Assembly (NCBI GenBank): GCA_022839045.1
Contig: JALHDI010000020.1
Coordinates: 1 to 40,648 of the forward strand
DNA: 40,648 bases
Reading direction: 5' to 3'
Source of the DNA: Sporomusaceae bacterium
GTDB taxonomy: Bacteria > Bacillota_C > Negativicutes > Sporomusales_B > UBA7701
Shown here: piece by piece, positions 23,812 to 32,572 of the stretch
Position numbering within the stretch: the first letter of the stretch is position 1
How the letters are laid out: every line of letters starts with the position of its first letter
Made by a program: the position numbers and the translations under genes
Notes under the pieces: model-generated
Databases searched by the model: none
What the model was told of the DNA's origin: nothing
The model's input: the letters and a program-made list of their open reading frames with translations, nothing else

Positions 23812-24390
23812 CTACCCGACTACTTCCGCGAAATCGCCCGTCTTCGCGCCTGAGGCGTTGCCCTCGTCGGTATCGACGTGCATTTCCAGGGCGAAACTGT
23901 CGTGAACGCGCACCAGCACCTTGTCGAATATCAGACAGCGGTCGGCGTCGCCCATCTTCACGGACACGAACTGTTTATCCTTCACGCCGAACTCGGCCGC
24001 TTCGGCCGGCGTCATGTGGATATGGCGGCAGGCGGCGATAACGCCGGTGTCGAGCTTTACTTGCCCCTTGGGGCCGACGAGCGTAAGGCCCGGGGAGTCG
24101 CGGTGGTCGCCGGAATCGCGCACGGGGATTTTGAGCCCCAGTTTCATCGCATCGGTGAGCGACAGCTCAATCTGGGTCTTGGGCCGCACCGGCCCGAGGA
24201 TGCGCACCTGTTTGAAACTGCCCTTCTCGGTCACCAGATCGACCCGCTCCTCGCAGGCGTACTGGCCCGGCTGGCCGAGGTCCTTGAACGGGTGGAGCTG
24301 ATGGCCCTTGCCGAACAGAATATCGAGGTGCTCCTGGCTGATATGGAGATGGCGTGCGGAAATACCTACCGGAATCTTGGGTTTGGCCAT
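23812..24390 (-). CDS. pduL: phosphate acyltransferase (PduL family)
   Basis: A 192-residue PduL-type enzyme that transfers the acyl group between acyl-CoA and phosphate (acetyl or propionyl). It has the duplicated beta-barrel with zinc-binding histidines: VGISARHLHIS (His14, His16) and AACRHIHMTPAEAAEFG, then MHVDTDEGNAS. No microcompartment-targeting N-terminal helix is evident and no shell genes are nearby, so it is probably the cytosolic housekeeping type that replaces Pta. ATG 24390 starts the gene, 30 bases after the ASCH gene. It would link acyl-CoA from the neighbouring 2-oxoacid oxidoreductase to acyl phosphate and ATP. Confidence 0.93.
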   Translation of the reverse strand: MAKPKIPVGISARHLHISQEHLDILFGKGHQLHPFKDLGQPGQYACEERVDLVTEKGSFKQVRILGPVRPKTQIELSLTDAMKLGLKIPVRDSGDHRDSPGLTLVGPKGQVKLDTGVIAACRHIHMTPAEAAEFGVKDKQFVSVKMGDADRCLIFDKVLVRVHDSFALEMHVDTDEGNASGAKTGDFAEVVG

Positions 24391-24420
24391 TGTTCTGTAA
24401 CACTCCTTGCTAGAAATAAT

Positions 24421-24768
24421 CTACTCGATGATCTCCGAGAAATAGACTACCGTCACCGTATCGGTAAGGGTCAGGGGCTTATCGTAGATCGACCGCAGGA
24501 AGACGAGCAGATCGTCCACATTGGCCAGATCCGGGTTCTCCCCCTGCAGATCCTCGGCGGTGAGCTGGCAGATCGGCTTGACCAGCACCCGGTCGATTGC
24601 GGCGGTGTAAATCTTCTTCTTCTGGGCGAAACGCTTGCCGACCGTCACCCAGACTATATCGCCCTCGGCGTATTTATGGGTCTTGTCCCCCAGCCTGATG
24701 GTGCAGGTCTTGCGCCGGCATACCAGTTGGCTGTGGTAGTTGGACGAATAGAAGTTCAGCGCGCGCAT
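24421..24768 (-). CDS. ASCH-domain putative RNA-binding protein
   Basis: A 115-residue protein with an ASCH/PUA-like beta-barrel: MRALNFYSSNYHSQLVCRRK, TCTIRLGDK, KYAEGDIVWVTVGKRF, then VLVKPICQLTAEDL. ASCH domains are thought to bind RNA or modified nucleosides, but no function is established for this subfamily. It lies 27 bases downstream of the aminotransferase gene and 30 bases upstream of pduL on the same strand, so it is co-transcribed with them. It has no signal peptide. Confidence 0.75.
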   Translation of the reverse strand: MRALNFYSSNYHSQLVCRRKTCTIRLGDKTHKYAEGDIVWVTVGKRFAQKKKIYTAAIDRVLVKPICQLTAEDLQGENPDLANVDDLLVFLRSIYDKPLTLTDTVTVVYFSEIIE

Positions 24769-24795
24769 ATCACTTTTCCTCCCCTGTCGATTATC

Positions 24796-25959
24796 CTATC
24801 CCAGCCACTTGCGGATGCGGTCGACAGCCTCGCGGAGTCTATCCTGGGGCTGCACAAGCGCGACCCGCACATACCCTTCGCCGTAGGGGCCGAACCCGAC
24901 TCCGGGCACGACGGCCACCCCGACGTTTTCTATAAGGCTGGCGGCAAAAGCAAACGAATCCTGCTTGGTCGGCACCGGCGCCCACACGTACATCGATGCC
25001 TTCGGCCTGGTCACCTTCCAGCCGAGGGCGTTGAAACCATCGACGACGATATCGCGGCGGCGCGCGTACTCGGCCGCCACGGCGGCCACGCAGTCCTGAG
25101 GCCCGGTGAGGGCGGCGATGGCGGCCTGCTGGATCGGCAGGAAGATACCGTAGTCGAAATTCGACTTCACGCGGCCGAGGAGCTCGATCGCCTGGGCATT
25201 GCCGACCACGAACCCGACGCGGCAGCCGGCCATGCAGAAGCTCTTCGACATCGTATGGAACTCGACGCCGATATCCTTGGCACCCGGCACACTCAGGAAG
25301 CTCGGCGGCCGGTAGCCGTCAAAACACAGCTCGCTATAGGCGAAATCGTGGCAAACGAGGAAATTGTACCGTTTGGCCAGATCCACCACCCGGCCGAAAA
25401 ACTCCACTGTCGCGGTGGCGGCCAGCGGGTTATTGGGATAATTGAGGATCATCATCTTCGCCCGTTTGAGGACGCTCTCCGGGATGGCGTCGAGGTCAGG
25501 CAGGTAGTCGTTCTCGGGCGTCAGCGGCATGAGGTAAAGCTCGGCGTCGGCCGAGATCGGCCCGGCGGTATAGATGGGATAACCGGGGTCGGGCACCAGC
25601 ACCACGTCGCCGGGGTTGGCGAAGCACAGGGAAATATGGGCCAGTCCGTCCTGAGAGCCGATGAGGGAATGAACCTCGGTCGCCGGGTCGAGTGCGACGG
25701 CGAACTTGGTCCGGTACCAGTCGGCGACCGCCTGCAGGAAATCCGGCGTCCCCTTGGACAGCGCATAGCCGTAATTCTTCGGGTCGGCGACGCCCTTTTT
25801 CAGCGCCTCCACGACGTGCGGCGCCGGCGGCATGTCCGGGCTGCCGAGACTGAGGGTGATTACATCCTTGCCGGCGGCGACCGCCTTCTTGCGCATATCG
25901 TCAACCTGGGTAAAGATCGCCGACGACATGCCCTGCATACGTTTGGCTTGATCCAGCAT
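24796..25959 (-). CDS. class I/II PLP aminotransferase (LL-DAP aminotransferase/AlaT-like)
   Basis: A 387-residue fold type I aminotransferase. Motifs are DVITLSLGSPDMPPAPHV, YALSKGTPDFLQAVADWY, IGSQDGLAHISLCFANPGD, LNYPNNPLAATA, DFAYSELCFDGY and the PLP lysine in FHTMSKSFCMAGCRVGF. The end has GFGPYGEGYVRVALVQP. This group is often annotated as LL-diaminopimelate aminotransferase, but it includes alanine and aspartate aminotransferases. ATG 25959 is preceded by GGGAGGGG. It is first in an operon with ASCH, pduL and DUF4264. The exact substrate cannot be decided from sequence. Confidence 0.88.
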   Translation of the reverse strand: MLDQAKRMQGMSSAIFTQVDDMRKKAVAAGKDVITLSLGSPDMPPAPHVVEALKKGVADPKNYGYALSKGTPDFLQAVADWYRTKFAVALDPATEVHSLIGSQDGLAHISLCFANPGDVVLVPDPGYPIYTAGPISADAELYLMPLTPENDYLPDLDAIPESVLKRAKMMILNYPNNPLAATATVEFFGRVVDLAKRYNFLVCHDFAYSELCFDGYRPPSFLSVPGAKDIGVEFHTMSKSFCMAGCRVGFVVGNAQAIELLGRVKSNFDYGIFLPIQQAAIAALTGPQDCVAAVAAEYARRRDIVVDGFNALGWKVTRPKASMYVWAPVPTKQDSFAFAASLIENVGVAVVPGVGFGPYGEGYVRVALVQPQDRLREAVDRIRKWLG

Positions 25960-25975
25960 AATACCCCTCCCTTGC

Positions 25976-26009
25976 GGTTACGGTTGCAAAAATAACTGAA
26001 ACCGCAACC
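25976..26009 (-). promoter_or_regulatory. inverted repeat in aminotransferase leader
   Basis: GGTTACGGTT (25976-25985) and AACCGCAACC (26000-26009) form 10-base arms with one G-T type mismatch around a 14-base spacer, 17 bases upstream of the aminotransferase ATG. An AT-rich TTATTATAA lies just upstream (26021-26029) as a possible -10 region. It could be an operator or leader hairpin. Confidence 0.4.
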
Positions 26010-26070
26010 TTTTCGCGCGTCTTATAATAATCCTTCTAAGCGAAATATTCCAGTCGGAGGGGCGGGATTC

Positions 26071-27468
26071 CTACCTGGCAGCCTTTTTATTTTGCACATA
26101 TTCGTGGATTTTAGCAGCAGCCTTCTTGCCGGCGCCCATCGCCAGAATGACGGTCGCCGCGCCGGTGACGATGTCGCCGCCGGCGAACACGCCCTCCTTA
26201 GCGGTCGCGCCCGTCTCGTCGGCCACGATGTTGCCGCGCTTGTTGACCGCCAGCCCGGGGGTGGTGTTCTGCACCAGCGGGTTGGGACCCTGGCCGATGG
26301 CCATGACGACCGTCTCGACATCGAGGACGTAGTTGGAGCCCTCGACGGGCACGGGTTTGCGCCGGCCCGACTCGTCCGGCTCGCCCAGCTCCATCTTGAT
26401 GCACTCGATGCCCTTGACCCAGCCCTTGTCGTCGCCCAGCACCTGGACGGGGGCGGTCAGCAGGCGGAACTCGACGCCTTCTTCCTTGGCGTGCTCGAGC
26501 TCTTCGTGCCTGGCCGGCATCTCCTCCTCCGAGCGGCGGTAAACGATGTAGACCTTCTCGGCCCCGAGGCGGAGCGCCGTGCGGGCCGAGTCCATGGCGA
26601 CGTTGCCCGCCCCCACCACGGCTACCCGGCGGCCCACCCGCACCGGCGTGCCGGTCTGCGGGAATTTGTAGGCTTTCATTAGATTGACGCGAGTCAGGAA
26701 CTCGTTGGCCGAATAGACGCCGTTGAGGTTCTCGCCGGGGATATCCATGAAGTGGGGCAGGCCGGCGCCGGTGCCGATGAAGACAGCGTCGAAGCCTTCC
26801 TCGTTCAGGAGTTCGTCGATCGTATAACTCTTGCCGATGACGGCGTTCACCTGGATATCGACCCCCAGCTTGCGCAGGGCGGCGATTTCCCGCTGGACGA
26901 TGGCTTTCGGGAGGCGGAATTCGGGGATGCCGTACATCAGCACCCCGCCGGGGGCGTGGAGGGCTTCGAAGACCGTCACCTTGTAGCCCAGGCGCGCCAG
27001 GTCGCCGGCGGTGGTCAGCCCGGCCGGGCCGGCGCCGATGACCGCTACCTTGCCGAGAACCTCGGCAGGCACGTCGGCTTTTTCCTCACGGTCTTTGGCC
27101 ATGGCGTAATCGGCGGCGAACCGCTCCAGGCGGCCGATGCCGACCGGTTCGCCCTTCTTGCCCATGATGCAGAATTTCTCGCACTGGTCTTCCTGCGGGC
27201 AGACGCGGCCGCAGACCGCCGGCAGGTTGTTCTTGGTCTTGATCTCGTCGATGGCGGCGTCGAAGTCGCCTTCCTTGATGCTCTTGATGAACTGGGGGAT
27301 GTTGATCTCGACCGGGCAGCCCTGGCGGCAGGGGGCGGTTTTGCACTGCAAGCAGCGGGCGGCTTCGGCCCGGGCGGTTTCCTCCGCGTAGCCGAGCGCC
27401 ACCTCGTTGAAATTGCGGCGCCTTTCTTCGGCGGCCTGCTCCGGCATCTTATGCTTTACTTGTTGCAT
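26071..27468 (-). CDS. NADPH-binding large subunit of NADH-dependent ferredoxin:NADP+ oxidoreductase (NfnL / GltA-like)
   Basis: A 465-residue flavoprotein of the GltD/homotetrameric GltA family. The N-terminal iron-sulphur domain has CLQCKTAPCRQGCPVEINIP and CGRVCPQEDQCEKFCIMG. FAD motifs are VIGAGPAGLTTAGDLARLG and DVETVVMAIGQGPNP...GGDIVTGAATVILAMGAGK; the NADP-binding fold is VAVVGAGNVAMDSARTALRLG. Directly upstream and overlapping by 13 bases is the gene for the small FAD/[2Fe-2S] subunit. This pairing is typical of electron-bifurcating NfnAB, which couples NADPH oxidation to reduction of NAD+ and ferredoxin, and is also annotated sulphide dehydrogenase or glutamate synthase small chain. 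No glutaminase domain is present, so it is not by itself a full GOGAT. Confidence 0.9.
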   Translation of the reverse strand: MQQVKHKMPEQAAEERRRNFNEVALGYAEETARAEAARCLQCKTAPCRQGCPVEINIPQFIKSIKEGDFDAAIDEIKTKNNLPAVCGRVCPQEDQCEKFCIMGKKGEPVGIGRLERFAADYAMAKDREEKADVPAEVLGKVAVIGAGPAGLTTAGDLARLGYKVTVFEALHAPGGVLMYGIPEFRLPKAIVQREIAALRKLGVDIQVNAVIGKSYTIDELLNEEGFDAVFIGTGAGLPHFMDIPGENLNGVYSANEFLTRVNLMKAYKFPQTGTPVRVGRRVAVVGAGNVAMDSARTALRLGAEKVYIVYRRSEEEMPARHEELEHAKEEGVEFRLLTAPVQVLGDDKGWVKGIECIKMELGEPDESGRRKPVPVEGSNYVLDVETVVMAIGQGPNPLVQNTTPGLAVNKRGNIVADETGATAKEGVFAGGDIVTGAATVILAMGAGKKAAAKIHEYVQNKKAAR

Positions 27469-28292
27469 TTGCAGCTACCTCCTCCGCACCGCTCCATTTT
27501 CTCGTGCTCCTGGTACATCCGCTGGCGAGCCATCAGGCCGTTGAAATCGACCTGGTGGGCGTCGAATTCCGGCCCGTCGACGCAGGCGAATTTGTTCTTG
27601 TTGCCGACGCTTACGCGGCACCCGCCGCACATGCCCGTGCCGTCGACCATGATCGGATTGAGGCTGACGATGGTGTGGATGTTGTGCGGCCGGGTGACGT
27701 CGGCGACGCTCCGCATCATGATGACCGGGCCGATGGCCATGACGACGTCGATCTTCATGCCGGCGTCGATCATTTCCTGCAGGGGGTGGATGACAAGGCC
27801 CTTGCGGCCTTTGCTGCCGTCGTCGGTGGTGACGATAAGCTCGTCGCTGACGGCGGCCATCTCCTTTTCGAGGATGAGAAGGTCGGCGTTCCGGGCGCCG
27901 ATGATGGAAATCACCTTGTTGCCGGCCTGTTTGTAGGCGCGGGCGATCGGGTAGACCGGGGCGACGCCGATGCCGCCGCCGATGCAAACGACGGTGCCGA
28001 AATTGTCGATGTGGGTGGCTTTGCCCAGCGGGCCGACGAGATCGAGGAGCCCGTCGCCTTTATTAAGCGCACCGAGCTGGCGGGTGGTGTGGCCGACCTC
28101 CTGGAAGATCAGCGTAATAGTTCCGGCCTCGCGGTCGAAGTCGGCGATGGTCAGCGGGATGCGTTCGCCGTCTTCGTCGATGCGCAGGATGACGAACTGG
28201 CCGGGCTGACATTTCTTGGCGATCAGCGGCGCCGCGACGTCGAACAGCACGACGCCGGGCGACAATACCTCTTTCTTGACGATGTTATACAA
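27456..28292 (-). CDS. FAD/[2Fe-2S] small subunit of Nfn-type oxidoreductase
   Basis: A 278-residue ferredoxin-reductase-like protein. It has a FAD-binding barrel (GQFVILRIDEDGERIPLTIAD), an NAD-binding part with VCIGGGIGVAPVYPIARAYK, and a C-terminal [2Fe-2S] site MCGGCRVSVGNKNKFACVDGPEFDAH. The start is TTG 28292: AGGAGG lies eight bases upstream, and an ATG in between is out of frame and stops after four codons. It forms the NAD(H) half of the NfnSL pair with the overlapping gene downstream. The 58-base gap to the deaminase gene upstream has no visible terminator, so read-through from the methionine-recycling genes is possible. Confidence 0.9.
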   Translation of the reverse strand: MYNIVKKEVLSPGVVLFDVAAPLIAKKCQPGQFVILRIDEDGERIPLTIADFDREAGTITLIFQEVGHTTRQLGALNKGDGLLDLVGPLGKATHIDNFGTVVCIGGGIGVAPVYPIARAYKQAGNKVISIIGARNADLLILEKEMAAVSDELIVTTDDGSKGRKGLVIHPLQEMIDAGMKIDVVMAIGPVIMMRSVADVTRPHNIHTIVSLNPIMVDGTGMCGGCRVSVGNKNKFACVDGPEFDAHQVDFNGLMARQRMYQEHEKMERCGGGSCKCNK

Positions 28293-28350
28293 GTCCCATT
28301 CCTCCTAAGCTAACAGTTATACCCAATTACAAGGCAATAATTACCATTTC

Positions 28351-29646
28351 CTACTGTCTCCTACGCGATTCTACAAGACGCAGGCCGCGGACCCCCGCTT
28401 CGCGCTTCACCCGCTCCTCGTCGATGGTCGTAAAGCGGCGGGCGTCGAGCAGCACCTTGCCGTCCACCATCACGGTGTGGACATCGGCGGCGGCGGCGGA
28501 ATAAACGAGCAGCGACAGGCGGTCGTGGCGGGGATACCAGTGGCTCGCCGTCATATCGAAGATGGTGATATCGGCCTTGAAGCCCGGCGCCAGCTTGCCG
28601 GTTATCCCGCCCAGCCCGAGGACTTCCGCCCCGTTCTCAGTGGCCATGGCCACCGCCTGGCCCGCCGGCACCGCCAGCGGATCGAGCGAGAATACCTTGT
28701 TTAAAAGCGCCGCCAGCCGCATTTCCTCCAGCATGTCGAGGTTGTTGTTGCTGGACGCGCCGTCCGTGCCGATGCCGACCGGCACTCCGTCCGCGAGCAA
28801 GGCCGGCACCGGCGCCGCCCCGCTGGCCAACTTCATATTGCTGCCCGGGTTGTGGGCCACCCGCACTTTCTTGTCCTTGAGGATGGCGATATCCTCGGGC
28901 GACAGGTGGACGCAGTGGGCGGCCAGCACGCCGAAGTCGAACAGCCCCAGCTCGTTCATCAGGGCGATCGGCGACTTGCCGTGCTCCTTCACGCACCCCG
29001 CCACCTCGCCGGCCGTTTCCGCCAGGTGGGTGTGGATCCCGGCCCCCAGCTTGGCGGCCAGGGCCGTCACTTTCCTGATGTAATCGGGCGGGCAGGTATA
29101 AGGGGCGTGCGGCCCCAGCATCACCGTTATCCGCCCGTCGGCGCCGCCGTGCCAGTCGCGGTAGAAAGCCTCGCTCTCCGTCAGCGCCTGGTCGGCGGTC
29201 GGCGCCACGCCGGCCATGCCGCGCGACAGGGCCGCCCGCATGCCGCTCTCCTCCACCGCTCTGGCGACGTCGTCCATGAAAAAATACATATCGGCGAAGG
29301 CGGTCGTGCCGCCCCTGATCATCTCGGCGATCGCCAGCAACGTCCCCCAGTAGACATCCTCGCCGGTCAGCCTGGCCTCGGCCGGCCAGATCTTGGTCTC
29401 CAGCCACTCCATCAGCGCCATATCGTCGGCGTAGCTGCGGAAAAGCGTCATCGCCGCGTGGGTGTGAGTGTTCACGAACCCAGGCAGCACCAGCTTATCG
29501 GTACAGTCGATAACCCTGTCGGCCTGCCAGCCGGGATCAACCTCCCCCACCCCGGCGATCACCTGGCCGTCGATGGCCACGTCGGCCCTGATAACCTTGC
29601 CGCCGGCGTAGACCTCGCCGTTCTTCAGCAGTATCCTTGCCATCAT
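28351..29646 (-). CDS. mtaD: 5'-methylthioadenosine/S-adenosylhomocysteine deaminase (MtaD/DadD family)
   Basis: A 431-residue amidohydrolase that deaminates the adenine of S-adenosylhomocysteine, methylthioadenosine or 5'-deoxyadenosine, giving the inosyl derivative. Metal and substrate motifs are LPGFVNTHTHAAMTLFRSYADD, TLLAIAEMIRGGTTAFADMY, GIHTHLAETAGEV, LAAHCVHLSPEDI and GIGTDGASSNNNLDML. ATG 29646 overlaps the aldolase stop (ATGA); a second ATG follows immediately. It is in the same unit as mtnP, mtnA and a SAH-hydrolase-family gene, so it probably serves recycling of SAM by-products. A role as guanine or cytosine deaminase is less likely. Confidence 0.9.
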   Translation of the reverse strand: MMARILLKNGEVYAGGKVIRADVAIDGQVIAGVGEVDPGWQADRVIDCTDKLVLPGFVNTHTHAAMTLFRSYADDMALMEWLETKIWPAEARLTGEDVYWGTLLAIAEMIRGGTTAFADMYFFMDDVARAVEESGMRAALSRGMAGVAPTADQALTESEAFYRDWHGGADGRITVMLGPHAPYTCPPDYIRKVTALAAKLGAGIHTHLAETAGEVAGCVKEHGKSPIALMNELGLFDFGVLAAHCVHLSPEDIAILKDKKVRVAHNPGSNMKLASGAAPVPALLADGVPVGIGTDGASSNNNLDMLEEMRLAALLNKVFSLDPLAVPAGQAVAMATENGAEVLGLGGITGKLAPGFKADITIFDMTASHWYPRHDRLSLLVYSAAAADVHTVMVDGKVLLDARRFTTIDEERVKREAGVRGLRLVESRRRQ

Positions 29647-30308
29647 TCCTCTCCTTCCTGACGCCGCCGGTAATGCTCCACATAGAAGCGGCGCATCGCG
29701 GCCACGTCTCCGTCGCTCAATACCCGGGCCCCGCCCAGGAGATTGGCGTATATGTAAATCTGGGCGCCCTTCTCGACAAGTTCGCAGGCCAGCAGGGCCT
29801 CGGCCGGCGTACGGCCGCAGCCCACCACCCCGTGATTGGCCAGCAGCACCGCCTGGCGGTCGGCCAGCGCCGCCACGGCGTTGGCCGCCAGTTCCGCCGT
29901 CCCCGGCAGCGCGTACTCAGCCACCTCGATCGCCCCGCCTGAGAGCTGCACCAGATCCTCGATGACCGGCGGCAGCGGGCGGCGGGCGGCGGCGCAGGCG
30001 CTGGCGAAAACGCTGTGGGTGTGGACGACGGCGCCGATGTCGGGCCGGGCGGCGTAGACGGCCAGGTGCAGGGGCGTTTCGGTCGACGGCGTAAGCTCGC
30101 CGGCCACCCGGTTGCCCCGCATATCGACGACGGCGACATCCTCCGGGCGCAGGCTCCGGTAGTCGCGGCCCGACGGCGTGACCGCCACGAGCTCCGCCCC
30201 GGGCACGCGGATGCTCACGTTCCCCCACGTCCCGGCCACCAGGCCCCGCTCCAGCATCGCCTGTCCCGTCTTCACAACCTCGGCCCTGACCGCCGTAAGC
30301 TCGTTCAT
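29643..30308 (-). CDS. class II aldolase (fuculose-phosphate aldolase family), likely methylthioribulose-phosphate aldolase
   Basis: A 221-residue zinc aldolase of the AraD/FucA/MtnB fold. It has VAGTWGNVSIRV, the phosphate-binding VTPSGRDYRSL, the catalytic Glu in TPSTETPLHLAVY, zinc histidines in AVVHTHSVFASA and the third in ANHGVVGCGR. By fold it could be fuculose-1-phosphate aldolase or MtnB dehydratase. Because it sits with mtnP and mtnA and no mtnC/D-type genes are nearby, the most likely reaction is cleavage of 5-methylthioribulose-1-phosphate to dihydroxyacetone phosphate and methylthioacetaldehyde, as known for Ald2 in the DHAP shunt. It overlaps the deaminase start by four bases. 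Confidence 0.82.
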   Translation of the reverse strand: MNELTAVRAEVVKTGQAMLERGLVAGTWGNVSIRVPGAELVAVTPSGRDYRSLRPEDVAVVDMRGNRVAGELTPSTETPLHLAVYAARPDIGAVVHTHSVFASACAAARRPLPPVIEDLVQLSGGAIEVAEYALPGTAELAANAVAALADRQAVLLANHGVVGCGRTPAEALLACELVEKGAQIYIYANLLGGARVLSDGDVAAMRRFYVEHYRRRQEGEE

Positions 30309-30334
30309 ATGCCCTCTTCCCCCCGTGATAACCC

Positions 30335-31576
30335 TTACGCTTTATTGAGATAATCGGTCTGAACCGTCGACAGCTCGTCGATAGCGATGCCCATCGCCTT
30401 GAGCTTGAGGGACGCCACCTTGCGGTCCAGCTCGTAGGGCAGCTTGTAAACCTGCTTGTCCATCCGCGCGTGGTTCTCGAGGATATGGAGGACCGACAGC
30501 GCCTGGATGGCGAACGACAGGTCCATGATCTCGGTCGGGTGGCCGTCGCCGGCCGCCAGGTTCACCAGCCGGCCCTCGCCGAGCAGGTATACCTTCTTGC
30601 CGTCCGCGAACACGAACTCATCGATATTCTTGCGCACCGTGCGGCTGCTCACCGCCAGCTCGTTCAGATGGTCCTTGTTGATTTCCACGTCGAAATGGCC
30701 GGCGTTCGCCATGATCGCCCCCGGCTTCAATGCCTTGAGGTGCTCGCGGCACACGACGTCGCGGCAGCCGGTCACAGTTACGAAGAAATCGCCCTTGGCG
30801 GCCGCGTCCAGCATATTCATCACCTGATAGCCGTCGAACAGTGCCTCGGCGGCCCGGATGGGGTCGACCTCGGTCACGATGACGTTGGCCCCCAGGCCCC
30901 TGGCCCGCATCGCCACGCCCTTGCCGCACCAGCCGTACCCGGCCACCACCACCGTCTTGCCGGCCACCGTCAGGTTGGTCGTGCGCATGATGCCGTCCCA
31001 GGTCGACTGGCCGGTGCCGTAGCGGTTATCGAACAGATACTTGCAGTACGCGTCGTTGACGGCGATCATCGGGAACTTCAGCTTGCCGGCCGCCGCCAGC
31101 GCCTTGAGGCGGTGGACGCCGGTCGTCGTCTCCTCCGAGCCGCCGAGGATGTTGGCGGCCAGGTCGGCGCGCTCGCCGTGAAGCAGCGACACCAGGTCGC
31201 CCCCGTCGTCGATGATGATGTCAGGCTTGGTGTCCAGCGCCTTGTGGAGGAAATGGTCGTACTCCTCGGCCGACGTGTTGTACCAGGCGAATACCTTGAC
31301 CCCCTGGCTGGCCAGCGCCGCCGCCACGTCATCCTGGGTCGAAAGCGGGTTGGAGCCGGTAACGGCCACGCTCGCCCCGGCGTTCGCCAGCACCATGCCC
31401 AGGTATGCCGTCTTGGCCTCAAGGTGCATGGTGATAACCATCCGCTTGCCAGCCAGCGGTTTGGTCTTCGAAAGCTCGTCGTTGAGCACGTTCAATACCG
31501 GCATGTGCTCCTTAACCCAGTTGATCTTGTCCATCCCCTGGGGAGCGAGCTTGATGTCTCTGATGATCGATTCCAT
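30335..31576 (-). CDS. ahcY: S-adenosylhomocysteine (or S-inosylhomocysteine) hydrolase family protein
   Basis: A 413-residue NAD+-dependent hydrolase. Motifs include VITMHLEAKTAYLGM (catalytic His), IIDDGGDLVSLLHG, GGSEETTTGVHRL, FPMIAVNDAYCKYLFDNRYG, the NAD-binding VVVAGYGWCGKGVAMRARG and NAGHFDVEIN. It is the short form typical of archaea and Thermotoga, without the classical C-terminal KPDHYRY (here TDYLNKA). In methanogens a close relative acts on S-inosylhomocysteine made by a deaminase. A SAH/MTA deaminase is encoded two genes downstream here, so either substrate is possible. ATG 31576 directly abuts the mtnA stop. Confidence 0.9.
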   Translation of the reverse strand: MESIIRDIKLAPQGMDKINWVKEHMPVLNVLNDELSKTKPLAGKRMVITMHLEAKTAYLGMVLANAGASVAVTGSNPLSTQDDVAAALASQGVKVFAWYNTSAEEYDHFLHKALDTKPDIIIDDGGDLVSLLHGERADLAANILGGSEETTTGVHRLKALAAAGKLKFPMIAVNDAYCKYLFDNRYGTGQSTWDGIMRTTNLTVAGKTVVVAGYGWCGKGVAMRARGLGANVIVTEVDPIRAAEALFDGYQVMNMLDAAAKGDFFVTVTGCRDVVCREHLKALKPGAIMANAGHFDVEINKDHLNELAVSSRTVRKNIDEFVFADGKKVYLLGEGRLVNLAAGDGHPTEIMDLSFAIQALSVLHILENHARMDKQVYKLPYELDRKVASLKLKAMGIAIDELSTVQTDYLNKA

Positions 31577-32562
<986 letters not shown>

Positions 32563-32572
32563 TCACCACTCT

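Noticed and set aside
23812..24390. pduL as a sign of a bacterial microcompartment locus
   Set aside because: No shell proteins, no aldehyde dehydrogenase and no targeting helix are found in or around the gene.
23878..25995. 705-codon plus-strand frame
   Set aside because: It is the longest frame in the area, but it is antisense to pduL, the ASCH gene and the aminotransferase, all with strong motifs.
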